From contig OZ020616.1 in the NCBI GenBank assembly GCA_963971575.1, forward strand, positions 39,336,250 through 39,400,249: a stretch of DNA of 64,000 nucleotides, written 5' to 3'. Below the pieces are notes generated by a model that worked only from the letters and a program-made list of their open reading frames with translations, ran no database searches and was not told the origin of the DNA. Position 1 is the first letter of the stretch. Every line of letters starts with the position of its first letter. Shown here piece after piece: positions 1-10,238 of the stretch. This DNA comes from Liopterus haemorrhoidalis (Eukaryota; Arthropoda; Insecta; Coleoptera; Dytiscidae). A program made the position numbers and the translations under genes.

Positions 1-110
1 ATTAGATAGATAAAAATTCGGTGCAAAATTTGATGTATAGATTGATACTAATTTTATTTTAGATTTTTAGTTTTGTATAAGAAATTAGTAACCACTGGGG
101 GTTATACGCA
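1..110. repeat. Copy of a short dispersed repeat (partner at 1203-1313)
   Basis: This stretch reads as a diverged copy of 1203-1313. Both contain an ATTAGATA start, a GATAAAAATTCG block and a TTTTGTATAAGAAA block in the same order and orientation. It abuts the SINE head at 150-276 and may be the body of the same retroposon, cut by the window edge. Only by-eye alignment supports it. Confidence 0.5.
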
Positions 111-149
111 GCCTTAACGGATATTTTTGAGGAATTTAAGTATTAAATA

Positions 150-276
150 TTTTAGGCTGAGTCGACCCCAGAGCTGACTGCTTAATATCGGAAGTTAAGA
201 TTCCGAAGGAGGTGGGAGGATTCGAACCCGCGTCCCTGTGCTCCGTAGAAAACCGTCTTACCACGGAGCCACGGCA
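150..276 (-). mobile_element. SINE head with tRNA-like promoter
   Basis: On the minus strand this begins GCCGTGGCTCCGTGGTAAGA, which resembles a tRNA D-arm/A box. About 45 bases later comes GGGTTCGAATCC, a near-perfect polymerase III B box. The two ends do not pair as an acceptor stem, so it is not a functional tRNA gene. The sequence continues beyond the tRNA-like part (about 150-210), and a diverged relative with the same head and downstream block lies at 29346-29450. This fits a tRNA-derived SINE. Confidence 0.65.
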
Positions 277-599
277 TAGATATGTATATGTTTATATATT
301 TTTAAAACGGCAAAAGTTTCTAAACCTATAAACAATCATGTCAAAAAAATGTTGACGTGTTATTTGAACATTTCTACACAAAATTACGTTTGAAAACCAC
401 AAAAATATTTCAAAAAATTACAGGAACGTTGTTGTCTGATATTTGTTATTGAGTTATTGAACAATAACATTTTTACAACAATGTGTCTACAATATGAGTC
501 ATCGCACACTCTTCAAACAGTCAAAAGAGCAAATAAAATTTTATATTTAGTCCGAAGGTCCTTTCTACATTTAACTTCCTCTCTTTTCCGTACAGTTTA

Positions 600-1192
600 T
601 CTCTTCTACACCCACTCCTTGAATTTGCAGTCGTTTTCTGGGCGCCATATTTCCAAAGAAACATCCAGCTACTAGAATCTGTCCAAAGACGAGCCAGAAG
701 AATATCCAAAGGTCTACAGCAACTATCGTACGAGGAGACTTCAAGCTCTCAACATCCCTAAGACGAGCACGCGGGGATCTGATACAATTATATCGCATTA
801 CCACCGGAATATTTTCAACCGACATGTCTGCGCTGAACCAGCTTAATTCTGATGAGCGTCTCCGTGGTCACCACCTGAAGCTCTCACACTAAATTTTCCA
901 TCGGCCCCAACGTCAGCACTTCTTAACCAACAGAGCATTTAGCAGCTGGAACTCACTCCCAGAGGAAGCAATCCTAACTCCAAATATCAACAGCTTCAAG
1001 AATCGAATCACCCATCTATTTCAATAATAATGTTAATCTGTATCTTAAATGTATAAATAAAGTTGTATCTTAAGTTGTTAGTTATAACTTAAATGTATAA
1101 TGTAGTTTGGTATTGTTTGTAAATTTTTACTGTATTAGAGCATAACAAGCCAAATGGCTTCTGCTCTCTGACTATGTAATAATAATAATAAT
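600..1192 (+). pseudogene. 3' end of a non-LTR retrotransposon (CR1/L2/Jockey-like)
   Basis: Conceptual translation gives LEFAVVFWAPY followed by LLESVQRRARRISKGL, the typical region just downstream of the reverse-transcriptase core in CR1/L2/Jockey-type LINEs. Further on, frame-shifted remnants of the family's C-terminal end appear. Several stops and frameshifts make it dead. It is followed by a short AT-rich 3' UTR and ends in an (AAT)n run at 1177-1192, the usual 3' tail of such elements. The 5' part is missing, as expected for a 5'-truncated copy. Confidence 0.75.
1177..1192. repeat. (AAT)n microsatellite, LINE 3' tail
   Basis: About five AAT units close the LINE fragment and probably mark its 3' terminus. 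Confidence 0.8.
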
Positions 1193-1202
1193 ATAAATAT
1201 CC

Positions 1203-1313
1203 TATTAGATACCTGGATAAAAATTCGCTATAATCTTGATGTAGAAATTGTTACTAGATTTATTTCAAATTGTTTGTTTTGTATAAGAAACTTGTGGGAG
1301 TTACTGTACCGTT
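1203..1313. repeat. Second copy of the short dispersed repeat seen at 1-110
   Basis: Same order of blocks as in 1-110. It lies directly after the LINE tail, so the LINE may have inserted into or next to this repeat. Confidence 0.5.
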
Positions 1314-1411
1314 ATTGTACTAATTTTAGATAGTACTGATTCATAATTGTACTAGGGCCGTTGTTGTTATCATCTTCAGTCAGATTTATGACGAAAAATG
1401 CTGGATATCCC

Positions 1412-2414
1412 CAGGGCTGGTGCGAGTGACTTTGACGCCCTTAGGCAAGACAAAATTCGGCACCTCTAGGAAAGACATAATTCTGAGCCCTCTAAATATA
1501 ATGTAGTTGAGATATTAGTAAAGCAATAAAATAGAATTTTTATGTGGTACACATAAGTACGAGGGACATTCAATAATTAAAAAGACAAATTGACGTAGAA
1601 AAACAAAAAAAAAAAAACGGTTTGTAGGAGGAGTTTGGTACTTTCGTGACTTTAGGTTGGTATCACTGGGGAATCGCGGAAATTTTTATAAGTGGGTAGA
1701 ACAGTTCAAAAATGGTGAACAGTTTGAGATTCAGAACGCAAGCACCAGCGGGAAAAGTCGTGTTGGGATGCCCGAGGTGTCGTCTTTTGTGATTATTTGA
1801 GAGATCAGCGTACAATAAACAGTGCCTACTACTCAGACATGCCGATGAACAAAGTAAAGTCAGCAATAAGAGAAAACCGTCGCGTATTTCATAGAATAGG
1901 CGTGATATTGCTCCATGACAATGCTCGCCCTCATACCGCCAAGCTGACCCAAGAAACCATTGAAGAAAATGGGTTGGGCTACCTTATCCTCCCTACCTTA
2001 TCCTCCCAACAGTCCAGATTTGGCTCCCTCTGATTTTCATTCGTTTGGTCCACTCAAGGAGGCATTACGTGGAAAAAAGTTCAGCGACAACGAGGAAGTC
2101 AAAGAATTTGTGTGAAACTGGCTCAAACAACAAGAGAAAGATTTCTTTGCATCAGGTATAAAAAAGCCTAGTTCATCGTTGAGACAAGTGTATTTATATT
2201 CGGGGGGATTATGCTGAGAAGTAGTAAAAGTCTCATTTTGTAAAAAAACACAGATTTTTTTTTTTCAACATCAATTTGTCTCTTTAATTACTAAATGTCT
2301 AATAAAAATATGTCTAAAATGTCCCTCGTATTATACATAAGTCATAATTTCATGGACTTTTCAACGCCCCCAACCCGTGGCGCCCCGACTACCTTAATGG
2401 TAAAACCAGCTCTG
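1412..2414. mobile_element. hAT-type non-autonomous element with a nested mariner
   Basis: The ends are CAGGGCTGGT and ACCAGCTCTG, imperfect inverted repeats, and are flanked by a perfect 8-bp duplication, GATATCCC (1404-1411 and 2415-2422). An 8-bp duplication with CAG...CTG ends is the hAT signature. Most of the inside is a separate mariner (1560-2328), so the original element was only about 230 bp. No hAT transposase is present. A related right end is visible at 11896-11966. Confidence 0.85.
1560..2328 (+). mobile_element. Internally deleted mariner element, copy 1
   Basis: Flanked by TA and bounded by inverted repeats starting CGAGGGACATTC and ending GTCCCTCG. Inside are remnants of a mariner transposase: the stretch around 1915 reads LLHDNARPHTAKLTQ, which carries the second catalytic Asp of the DD34D triad, followed by APSDFHSFGPLKEALRGKKF in a shifted frame. 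The N-terminal DNA-binding part and the first catalytic region are deleted, and stops and frameshifts are present, so it cannot encode active enzyme. The right inverted repeat contains a short local duplication. A sister copy lies inverted at 61960-62845. Confidence 0.85.
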
Positions 2415-2422
2415 GATATCCC

Positions 2423-3297
2423 TATGTATCTCTCTGTCCTGTGTCGCTTATTTCAACCAATTTTCAACCAATCATTTTGTCCAACGGGTAAGTGGTATGG
2501 AACGATTTATAGTACTGTTTATCAGGAATCCATTTTAGTACTTTCTTGATCTAGCTGCCATCATTGACTGTGCCAAAGTGACTATGCCATGAAGAAATCG
2601 GTAAAGAAACTAAAATACATATTTTAATAAAATTCATTTTAAAAATAAAATAAAATTTAGTAAATATATATGTAGAAGTAATCTTATAAGTTTTTGATCT
2701 TTGCTTCGAGACACAAGTGCTTTTACTGGAAAATTTGCTTTAAAAGGAAATAAATTATGCTCAAAGAAAACTTAAAAATCATCCAGATGATATTTATTTC
2801 GTAAAATTGCTTGCTATTTTTAAAACTTAAACTTCATATTTTATGTATTTTCAACAAACGTAGAACAGAAATACAATGAAACATCGACAAATTGTTTTTA
2901 AAAAGAACCAAAAAAAAATGACTGGTATAAGAAAACACTAATTGTGCAAGACCATTAAAAAAAATCTATTAGATTACTGGGATAGATGTTCAGAAAAGAC
3001 AAAATGAAAGAAAAATAAGAAAAAGGAGAATAGATTTATCAACTCTTCGGTATACACGCCTAGTGTATAAAAAATCGAAAGCAGTAAGGCTGTAATGTGT
3101 TGACTATGCTAGATATGAAAATAAACAATTTATTTCCTTTTTGGCCGGCCCTTGTTACATCCCCCGGCGAGCCGCAGATTGCCAACCTCCGCTATAGAAT
3201 ATTAAAAAATAAATACATTTTTAATTAATATGCAGTTCTTTCATTTTTATTCTTCTTTGCGAATATAACTTCAATAATAAATTAAAAACTTTACATA
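2423..3297. other. No gene recognised
   Basis: AT-rich DNA with only short chance ORFs. I see no domain, tRNA or repeat boundary here. Confidence 0.5.
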
Positions 3298-3779
3298 TAT
3301 ATGTTACGGACAATAACTGAATGGCGGATAGTGTTAACAACGACCGGCCAATGACAGGTTTGACCACCTAAAATAGACCATGACGTCTTTAATCGGCCAA
3401 TGACGTCATTGGCATGTTATATTGGGAAATATTGCTATTGAAAAAATTATGACGAGTTTAGGTAATTAGGTTAAGTTTAGTTAGTAAAAATTTAAGACAG
3501 AAGAAGCCGAAAAGCTCAAAGTAAGCTTAAGGAGCTTTTGGCTTCTGCTGTTCTAGATTTTTACTACTTAAACCAAACCTAATTACCTAGTTTTTAGGTA
3601 AACAGTACTTTATTTATGCTTGTCACTAGCCAGAAAATGTTGATCGTCGAAAATGGTAATCGACGTCAATTGCCGAACGATGTCGAGATTAGCTATTCAT
3701 TTCCCGAAATGAATGGATAATCTCTTTTGGCCGGTGAATGTCGTCTTTGTCCGATTACGGTCTTTGGCCGTAACATATA
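3298..3779. mobile_element. Foldback MITE candidate
   Basis: The outer ends are perfect 12-bp inverted repeats, TATATGTTACGG (3298-3309) and its complement (3768-3779). In the centre, 3461-3520 and 3535-3590 form a second, longer inverted repeat around GGTAATTAGGTTAAG and CCAAACCTAATTACC, with the loop near 3525. The intermediate arms are only partly complementary. There is no coding capacity. The superfamily is not clear; the end sequence resembles no family I can name. Confidence 0.6.
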
Positions 3780-4229
3780 CATACAGCAAATCTATTTAGT
3801 AGTGGCGTGTGGGGAATCGCGCAGAGGAAGAACGCATTCGGAAAGAACGAGAAGGTCGAGCGCTTGGATTGTACAGTCGAGACATAAGTTTTCATCAAAA
3901 TATTATTTTTTTCTACAATTTAATGGATTACTTTTTATATTTCATATTAATAATTTTTATACGTGTTCGGTATGAAGTTTATTTATTGAACTAAATTTAC
4001 CAAACAAAATAAATGTCTTTGTTGAACAGATTTGTTGCGTCTTACAACAAAGATATTTATTATGATTGTTAATTTAGAACGTGAAATTTCGGATTCTTTT
4101 GTTCAAAATATTTGTTCCGTTCGTGTCTCATCTTTGTATTAAAGTTATATTGTATTACAACTTTTAACTTGTCTAACCTGCAGACACGTTTTTTTTTTTC
4201 CTTGTTAATTCTACTTAAACTCCTTGCAG

Positions 4230-4469
4230 AAACACCTGTGCAGCCAACGTGGTGGTCGAGCGCACTTAGTCGTGCGGTTTGTACTGGTGGAAACCCAGTT
4301 GGTGATATTATTCGGGCGAGAATAATATGTTTACATTACTCTCATTTTCACAATCATTCACCCTTCATCCAGGTGTAGGAGCTCGCCCCCTGGCATCGGC
4401 GATTAGCCTCGTTGCAGAAATAAAGGCCGATGTAAAATAAATAATATAATTATAATAAACACCTGTGCA
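4230..4469 (+). mobile_element. SINE with perfect 13-bp target-site duplication
   Basis: A 214-bp body (4243-4456) is bracketed by identical AAACACCTGTGCA copies at 4230-4242 and 4457-4469. The body ends in an A-rich tail (AAAATAAATAATATAATTATA-like), typical of LINE-mediated retroposition. The head, GCCAACGTGGTGGTCGAGCG, resembles a tRNA-Ser/Leu-type A-box region, with some likeness to 5S rRNA internal-promoter sequence as well, so the RNA of origin is uncertain. No clear B box is visible. Confidence 0.7.
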
Positions 4470-4974
4470 CGCTGAAACTCGATCCAAAATATTCTTTAAA
4501 GGTATAATCACGTTCCTGCTGCAGCTTCCTTAGTCATAAAGTCAATCACATTACTAATAATCTCCTTACACTGACTATGGATTACGCGCCCGCATAATTT
4601 CATCTTAAACTCCATTATACTTTTTCATCCGAATGTACTTTCACTGATGCTTGTAGCAAGACAGTCTGAAGACAACTGGCGTCCCCACTCCAACTTCTAG
4701 TGATTGCTACTGCGCACCCAAGGTCATCCGCCAGGCTTAAATAGATGGACTTGTATGTAGGTATTTAGTTTTAATACAAAATTGCAAGAGGACCTAATAT
4801 AGAAAGAGGAACACAGGAAAAAAGATATATTGGAGTTTGGATATACTAACTTTGCGCTCTTCGATTATCATATTTTTAGATCACTTCAAAACTTTGTACT
4901 AGGGACAAATTTGGTTAGGTTTGGCTAGGTGCGAAATATACAAAACTTTTTCACGTTAAATCTGTTGTTTCATT
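4470..4974. other. No gene recognised
   Basis: No domain or repeat boundary seen; short chance ORFs only. Confidence 0.5.
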
Positions 4975-5385
4975 CTTCGTTGCCGCATCGTATCCTCGCT
5001 ATCCTCCTGACTGCCCCCTGATTTTCCTCTTTTCCCCTTCAAGTATCTCGGTATTCAGATCACTCGTATCTCTTTATATCTTTTAACACTCCGCGATGTG
5101 TCTATTCTGTCTGTACTTTCCTGCTTCTGTGCCTCCTTATCCCTCCTTCTCAATTCTTCTACTTATCTGTTCCTCCGTTTCTCTTTCTCTCTGCTTCTCT
5201 TATATCCATTCCACACCTCCAAACCTATTTTCGTGTCCCTTCACCATTTGCCTTTTCGTTCTTCCTTCATTATTTCTTCCCAGCATTGCCTTAGGTATTT
5301 TTGTATTCTCCTCCCTTCTGGCTTTCTTCTCATATTTCACTGCTTTCGCTCCGGCTCCCATTCTCAGCTTTTCCCTCTTCATTTC
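4975..5385 (-). pseudogene. LINE C-terminal fragment, copy 1
   Basis: The minus-strand translation is strongly Lys/Arg/Glu-rich: it begins MKREKLRMGAGAKAVKYEKK and continues with KARREENTKIPKAMLGRN. This matches the linker after the reverse transcriptase in the LINE at 16380-17724 (there AVKKAIKYEENIIKHLEKE). Several stops interrupt it. The segment 5024-5219 is repeated nearly verbatim at 10060-10238, so the family has at least three members in this window. Confidence 0.65.
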
Positions 5386-5705
5386 GCAACGGTAAATATA
5401 CAGGTTGTTCTAGAAGGTAAGTTCAATATTCTGGAGACGATGGTATCGGTTATTTTAAGAAAACATTTTCATATGAATGCGTGTCCTATTCCGAATGTTT
5501 TCCGAGATAGATCTATTTGAATATACACAATGTTTATGGTTCAAAATAAATTGGGTTTCATGTAATGGTTGAATATTTCAAATTCAAAGCTTATTAAAAT
5601 ACAAGATTTTTAAAAGATAAAATTTGGTGTACATTCAAATAAAGTCGTTATTATATGCAAACCACCTATATATTCACCATCAAAAAGAACATTGGTTTAC
5701 GAATA

Positions 5706-5972
5706 CGAGGGTTACCTTTTATATTTTTACAAACGACCACTAGATGGCAATATAGAAATGTGTCATTACTATATTCGTAAAATTTGAAATTTGTTATTGT
5801 GAAATCAGGGGCAGCTTATAAATTGACCGAGTAGTTTGTTAACAGTGAGCGTTTAAAAAATAACAAGTTTGTGAAAAATTTGATATTACTCGTGAAGTTT
5901 TTAGTTGGATTATTATTTACGATAATTAGTAAATGCCTAACTCAACAACAATGCATAGATTTGCTCCATCCA
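5706..5972 (+). mobile_element. Solo 5' end of a mariner element (family 2)
   Basis: After a TA dinucleotide (5704-5705) the sequence CGAGGGTTACCTTTTATATT begins the same terminus as at 26293 and 49036. Similarity runs through the 5' UTR to the coding words equivalent to QQQCIDLLHP, then stops abruptly near 5972. The catalytic part and right inverted repeat are missing, so this is a truncated relic. Confidence 0.8.
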
Positions 5973-7054
5973 AGATTTTCTTTCGCTTCTTAAAATTATA
6001 CACATTTAAATTTATGTTTAACCTGAAAATAAACTTTGAATGGCGCTTGATTTTCATTTGTGCATGATAACTGTTATTTTCAGCTTTAAATACAAAAAAT
6101 ATTGTGTGCCTTTTTTCAAACAAATTGGGATTTTTGGTCCAAAATTAAGCACAATGTGTTGGGACTAAAATATTGAATAATTTTAAAATACTGAATAAAG
6201 TTTTTGTCTAAAACTCATAGTAGAGAATAAGAATATGCAATGGAAAATTTAACATGTGAAAGCTCCCAGTTGCAAGTCAAAAACGGACATACGGTATAAT
6301 AAAATAAAATATTTTTTTTTTATTGAAATATAATATAAATAATATGAAACCGGAAATCATTTAAGGCTCGACCTACAATTTTGTCATTGGGTAGTTATAT
6401 AATTGTGCTACATCTAAAGCTTTTTCCATTTCTTCCTACGTTATCTGAAAAATCGTTAAACTAATTACAACTATTCATTATAATTACATGCATGTGAATA
6501 GAGTAATAATTACTATTATTACAGAAGTTAATGTAGTTTTAAAATACAAAAGACCTGTCTCCGTGCACGAAGTAATATTTGAAGAGTAATTAAAACATTT
6601 ATTACATAAAGGTAAAAGTTTTAGTACAATAGCGGAAGCAAACATCAAAACACGGAAACAATATGCAAATATACTGACAAATGTTTTATTAACTTAAAAA
6701 TGATAGGAATTTAATTTTTAATTTAATATTCGAGTATATATTGTTTCACTAATTAAGTTCGCATGGCTGTACGCATATTTTGAAAAATAGCACAATACAT
6801 TCAGTAAATATTATTACAGAAACATGCGCAATATGATCATAGCAGCTATAAATAAATAAATAATAATGAGAGAACTAGTTATATTCGACGATGCCAAATT
6901 AAATTACTGAAAATTTCATTGTTGGCCAGTGGAAGGGGCTACAGAGGCCACATAGTGGTGTAGTTCTTATCTATTCTGTAGTAATTATTTTATTTTTTGT
7001 CTTTCGGCTTAAAAATATGCATATAACTTTGTACTTAATAGTTATTTATGTATC
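5973..7054. other. No gene recognised
   Basis: Very AT-rich stretch with no ORF of recognisable content. Confidence 0.5.
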
Positions 7055-7090
7055 TAGGGAGCAAAGTAATGGTTTAACCCAAGTCTCGTT
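7055..7090 (-). repeat. Copy of the GGGATTAAT/TTTACTCCC motif
   Basis: The plus strand reads CTAGGGAGCAAAGTAATGG and then TTTAACCC. This is the inverted counterpart of motifs at 8021-8052 and 8303-8341 and a diverged relative of 8227-8262. Confidence 0.5.
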
Positions 7091-7372
7091 TAATGAAAGT
7101 AACACCGGTCAACAGGAATTTTGAGTCTGGGTTTTGCATATCTGATTTTTATTTCTTCCACATTATTAATTAAAGAAAAAATAGTTTTACCCGAAAAAGT
7201 TTGCTTTTGTAGCTATCAGAATGAAATTACGGATTTTAAGAAAATTTCCCTTTTTTCAGACCTTTATTGTATGTAAAAATAATACAAACTTTTGTTATGA
7301 ATTTGAATCAGTTTTATTTACAAGAAAACCATTCGAAACAAACAACTACTTTAACAGAATATATAAAAAAGT

Positions 7373-7741
7373 TTAGAAATAATTATTTTTCGTATTTCTT
7401 CTGTGATTGTATGGACTTTCTCGTATCAGCCCCCAAATATAGTCCCCCATCATACTCCCATTGTATTGCCCCTGATAGCGACGTTCAAAGTCCATCACGT
7501 CTTGATGAAAACGTTCACCTTGTTCTTCCGAATAGGCTCCCATGTTATCTTTAAATTGGTCGAAGTACGCATGTAACATATGCACTTTAAGGGACATTCT
7601 GCAACCCATGAGTTTAAAGTTATCAAGCATAGTTGCAATAAGCTTGTTGTAATTGTCTGCTCTGTTGTTTTCGAGAAAACCATGAACCACTGCTTTCAGG
7701 TTTTCCTTTCTGAGTATTGAGTATCTGTGAAAATTCGTCAC
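7373..7741 (-). pseudogene. Fragment of a widespread arthropod protein of unknown function
   Basis: The 122-codon minus-strand ORF contains the run MSLKVHMLHAYFDQFKDNMG, then EEQGERFHQDVMDFERRYQG and MMGDYIWGLIRES. From memory, proteins with a KxHxLxxxxDxF...SEEQGERFHQD...ERRYQG pattern are common in arthropod genomes, often in repeated, TE-associated loci, and have no assigned function. Only the C-terminal part is open here. The first Met codon lies inside the conserved region and the upstream reading is in another frame, so I call it a fragment. An exon of a real gene is an alternative. Confidence 0.55.
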
Positions 7742-8020
7742 TGGCCATTATTTTATTTATTTGTAGTCCGACAAAAATAAAGGTAGCAAGGATATTTAGT
7801 ATAACCACCTATGCAAGGCGGTCGGAATCTCATGCATTCCTTCTGACTGGCGTCTTTTCATAGACAGGTCTACAAAAAGTTAAAAGCTGTTCTTCTTCAC
7901 AATGGAAATAAATTTCCAACTCTTCCTTTGGCTCATTTCGCCGTTAAAATAAAGACTCAAAAAAATATATATATTTTTTTTTTGTTGACCTGTATAATAT
8001 TTACATTCAGGTTCATTTGA

Positions 8021-8052
8021 AGGATTAATGCATGTTACTCCCGAGATACGAG
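8021..8052 (+). repeat. GGATTAATGCA/TTACTCCCGAGA motif, copy R1
   Basis: Reads GGATTAATGCATGTTACTCC followed by CGAGATACGAG. It belongs to the four-copy motif set of 7055-8341 and has the same orientation as the copy at 8303-8341. Confidence 0.55.
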
Positions 8053-8226
8053 CATACAAAATTTTTGCCGAAAAAAATCCAAAGGGATGCCGAGTTATGT
8101 ATTGCCTAGGGGTACCAAAGACCCTCGAGCTGGCTCTGATACCAGCTAGATCTTCTGACTTCCCAGATTTTTGGACAGTTGGAAATCTAAGCTCAGTTTA
8201 TTCTCAAATAATAATTATTGATGTAT

Positions 8227-8342
8227 TTAGGGAGTAAAGTGATTATTTAATCCCGAGAATGTAAGTAATGCCTGAGACGACCCAAGGGAGTCGAGGGTAT
8301 TTTCGTTTGAGGGATTAATGCACTTTACTCCCGAAATGCATA
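8227..8342. promoter_or_regulatory. Inverted pair of the TTTACTCCC motif (possible regulatory palindrome)
   Basis: TTAGGGAGTAAAGTGATTAT...TAATCCCGAGA at 8227-8262 faces its inverted partner GAGGGATTAATGCACTTTAC...TCCCGAAATGC at 8303-8341, leaving a spacer of about 40 bp. The hairpin lies about 220 bp upstream of the small ORF at 8564. Its role as an element end or regulatory site is inference. Confidence 0.4.
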
Positions 8343-8563
8343 GCAAACTTTTCTCACGACGTTCAGTTTATTTAATCAATTTGACACTTGATTTTATATC
8401 ATTTTCAAACAGAAATCAATAGACGTAGTTTTTTTTTTTAATGAAAAATAGAATATGTTTATGTCACGTTGAATGTGCCAGTATTGAATAAGTATTTTGA
8501 ATTAAAAATTTGTTGTGAAGATTTGTTAAAATATATTCAAATAACACTGTTAATAATTTAAAA

Positions 8564-8758
8564 ATGGAAATAAACAGTGATGATGGCAACGAGAACTTTA
8601 TTGAGACACAACCAGATGTTGCGTCAGTTGCAGTGGAGGCAACTGCCGAATTTATGTCAAAATCTAGATACAGTTCTTGCTCAGACGTTCTACTCACATC
8701 GGAAAAGTCTAGGGATATTGAAAAAATTATGAAAATATATTGCTTATTGTACATTTAA
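8564..8758 (+). CDS. Small ORF, possibly the N-terminus of a Crypton-like recombinase
   Basis: 64 codons beginning MEINSDDGNENFIETQPDVA with an acidic N-terminus, then VASVAVEATAEFMSKSR and LLTSEKSRDIEKIMKIY. The last part loosely resembles the start of the core-binding region of arthropod tyrosine-recombinase (Crypton-like) proteins, where a KSR...Y...Y pattern is common. No catalytic Arg-His-Arg-Tyr set is present, so at best this is a truncated N-terminal exon. The codon use looks protein-like compared with surrounding AT-rich sequence. It may instead be a host exon or chance. Confidence 0.3.
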   Translation: MEINSDDGNENFIETQPDVASVAVEATAEFMSKSRYSSCSDVLLTSEKSRDIEKIMKIYCLLYI

Positions 8759-8937
8759 TGTTGTATTTCAATTAAAGTAGCCAATTATGAGTAGTTGGCT
8801 ATGGAAAACAAGTAAAAACAATAACCAACAAGACAAAACAAATACAAATTTTATTCTGTACATGATCCGTAGGTTGATCACATGTTTCATTTTAATTCGA
8901 TTTAAAATGTTTATATGAATAATTACAGTGTTAAGTA

Positions 8938-9990
8938 GTGGCATTCTTTTTAAAAAAGGGGCGACAGCATTTAACTATCCACGAAATTAAGCGTGCGGTG
9001 AGACTTCTCCAAGATGGCTTCAGGCAAGCTGATGTTGCCCAGTGGATAGGAGTTTCTCAAAGTGTCATCAGTCGATTATGGAGGCGTTACAAGGAAACAG
9101 AGAGTCCGGCCGAACAACATCCGGGACGTGGTCGCTGTACAACAGCAGGTCAAGACATATTTTTGGTCTTAAATGCTAGAAGACAACCTACTATTACAGC
9201 ACCCGAATTGGTAAGGGAGTTACAGTGAGCGCATAACTTAACCGTCAGTCGCGATACTGTAAGAAATCGTCTCCACGAAGCTAATGTTCTATCTCGACGA
9301 CCAATCGATGTCAACCCCTCTCTAGAGGCAATCGCAGAGCAAGATTAGACTGGTGTCACAATTTTCAATATTGGTATGATAATGATTGGGCTAAAGTTTT
9401 GTTTTCTGATGAGTCCAGATTTGGAATTCATCTAGATTCTCGTCGAACAAGAGTATGGAGAAGATCCGGTAATTTGGAACGTTTGAGGCACTTCCAGGAA
9501 GTTCACAGTTACAGAGGTGGTACTGTTATGGCATGGGGTGGGATAATCATTGGCGGTAGAACTGATCTAGTTTTTTCCAATGAATTTTTAACAGCACAAC
9601 AATATTTGGATAATATTCTTCAACCTATTGTGCGTCCATTTCGTGGTGCTGCTGGTGATCAGTTTCATCTTGCCCATTATCTTGGGCTCGGCCACACGTT
9701 GCGCGAATTGTAACGAACTGGCTGGATAACGAAGGTATTGATGCGATACCATAGCCACCAGTCACCGGAACTAAATCCAATTGAACATCTGTGGGGCATG
9801 CTTAAGAGAAGAATTGCTCCACATATGGATTCAGAGAACTTCTAAGAGCAGAATGAGCTCAATTACCTCAAGAAGACATCGATAATGTTATTTGTCTATG
9901 AATCGCAGATTTAGATCTGTGATTAACCAACGTAGAGGGCATGCTCTCTATTAGCAAGTTTTTCTTTTTCAAATATTGCTTATTTTTATA
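8938..9990 (+). pseudogene. Tc1-type transposase, decayed
   Basis: The first 97 codons carry the paired helix-turn-helix region (HEIKRAVRLLQDGFRQADVA, then GVSQSVISRLWRRYKE). From 9399 the DDE core follows: FSDESRF (first catalytic Asp), VWRRSGN, GGTVMAWGGI, and in a shifted frame near 9765 QSPELNPIEHLWGMLKRRI, which holds the third acidic residue. The second catalytic region around 9670 is scrambled by frameshifts, and stops interrupt the N-terminal part near 9228 and 9347. I could not identify its terminal inverted repeats, so element limits are unknown. Confidence 0.8.
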
Positions 9991-10059
9991 AATAACATTT
10001 AGCTTATTTTGTTGTAAACTATGCTTTATTGAATATTTTAATTGATAAAATACAATAAA

Positions 10060-10238
10060 CGTACAAAGAACCCATCTTCCTCTTTTCCCCTTCTGGTATC
10101 TCGGTATTCATATCACACTTTGTCTATTCTGTCTATTCTTTCGTGCTCCTGTACCTCCTTATCCCTCCTCAATTCTTCAACTATAACTGTTCCTCCGTTT
10201 CTCTTTCTCTCTGCTTCTCTTATATCCATTTCACACCT
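10060..10238 (-). pseudogene. LINE C-terminal fragment, copy 2
   Basis: Nearly the same sequence as 5024-5219, including the blocks TCCTCCGTTTCTCTTTCTCT and CTCGGTATTCA, with short internal deletions. It is therefore a second truncated copy of the same LINE region. Both copies are antisense to the reading direction of the window. Confidence 0.65.

Noticed and set aside
212..276. Functional tRNA gene on the minus strand
   Set aside because: Good A and B boxes but no acceptor stem, and a diverged relative exists at 29346; better explained as a SINE head.
3121..3190. GGCCGGCCCTTGTTACATCC patch as a hAT end
   Set aside because: No partner end and no 8-bp duplication could be found.
5096..5520. 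Two overlapping plus-strand ORFs rich in Ser, Phe and Leu, resembling membrane proteins
   Set aside because: They are the antisense shadow of a Lys/Arg/Glu-rich LINE fragment on the minus strand.
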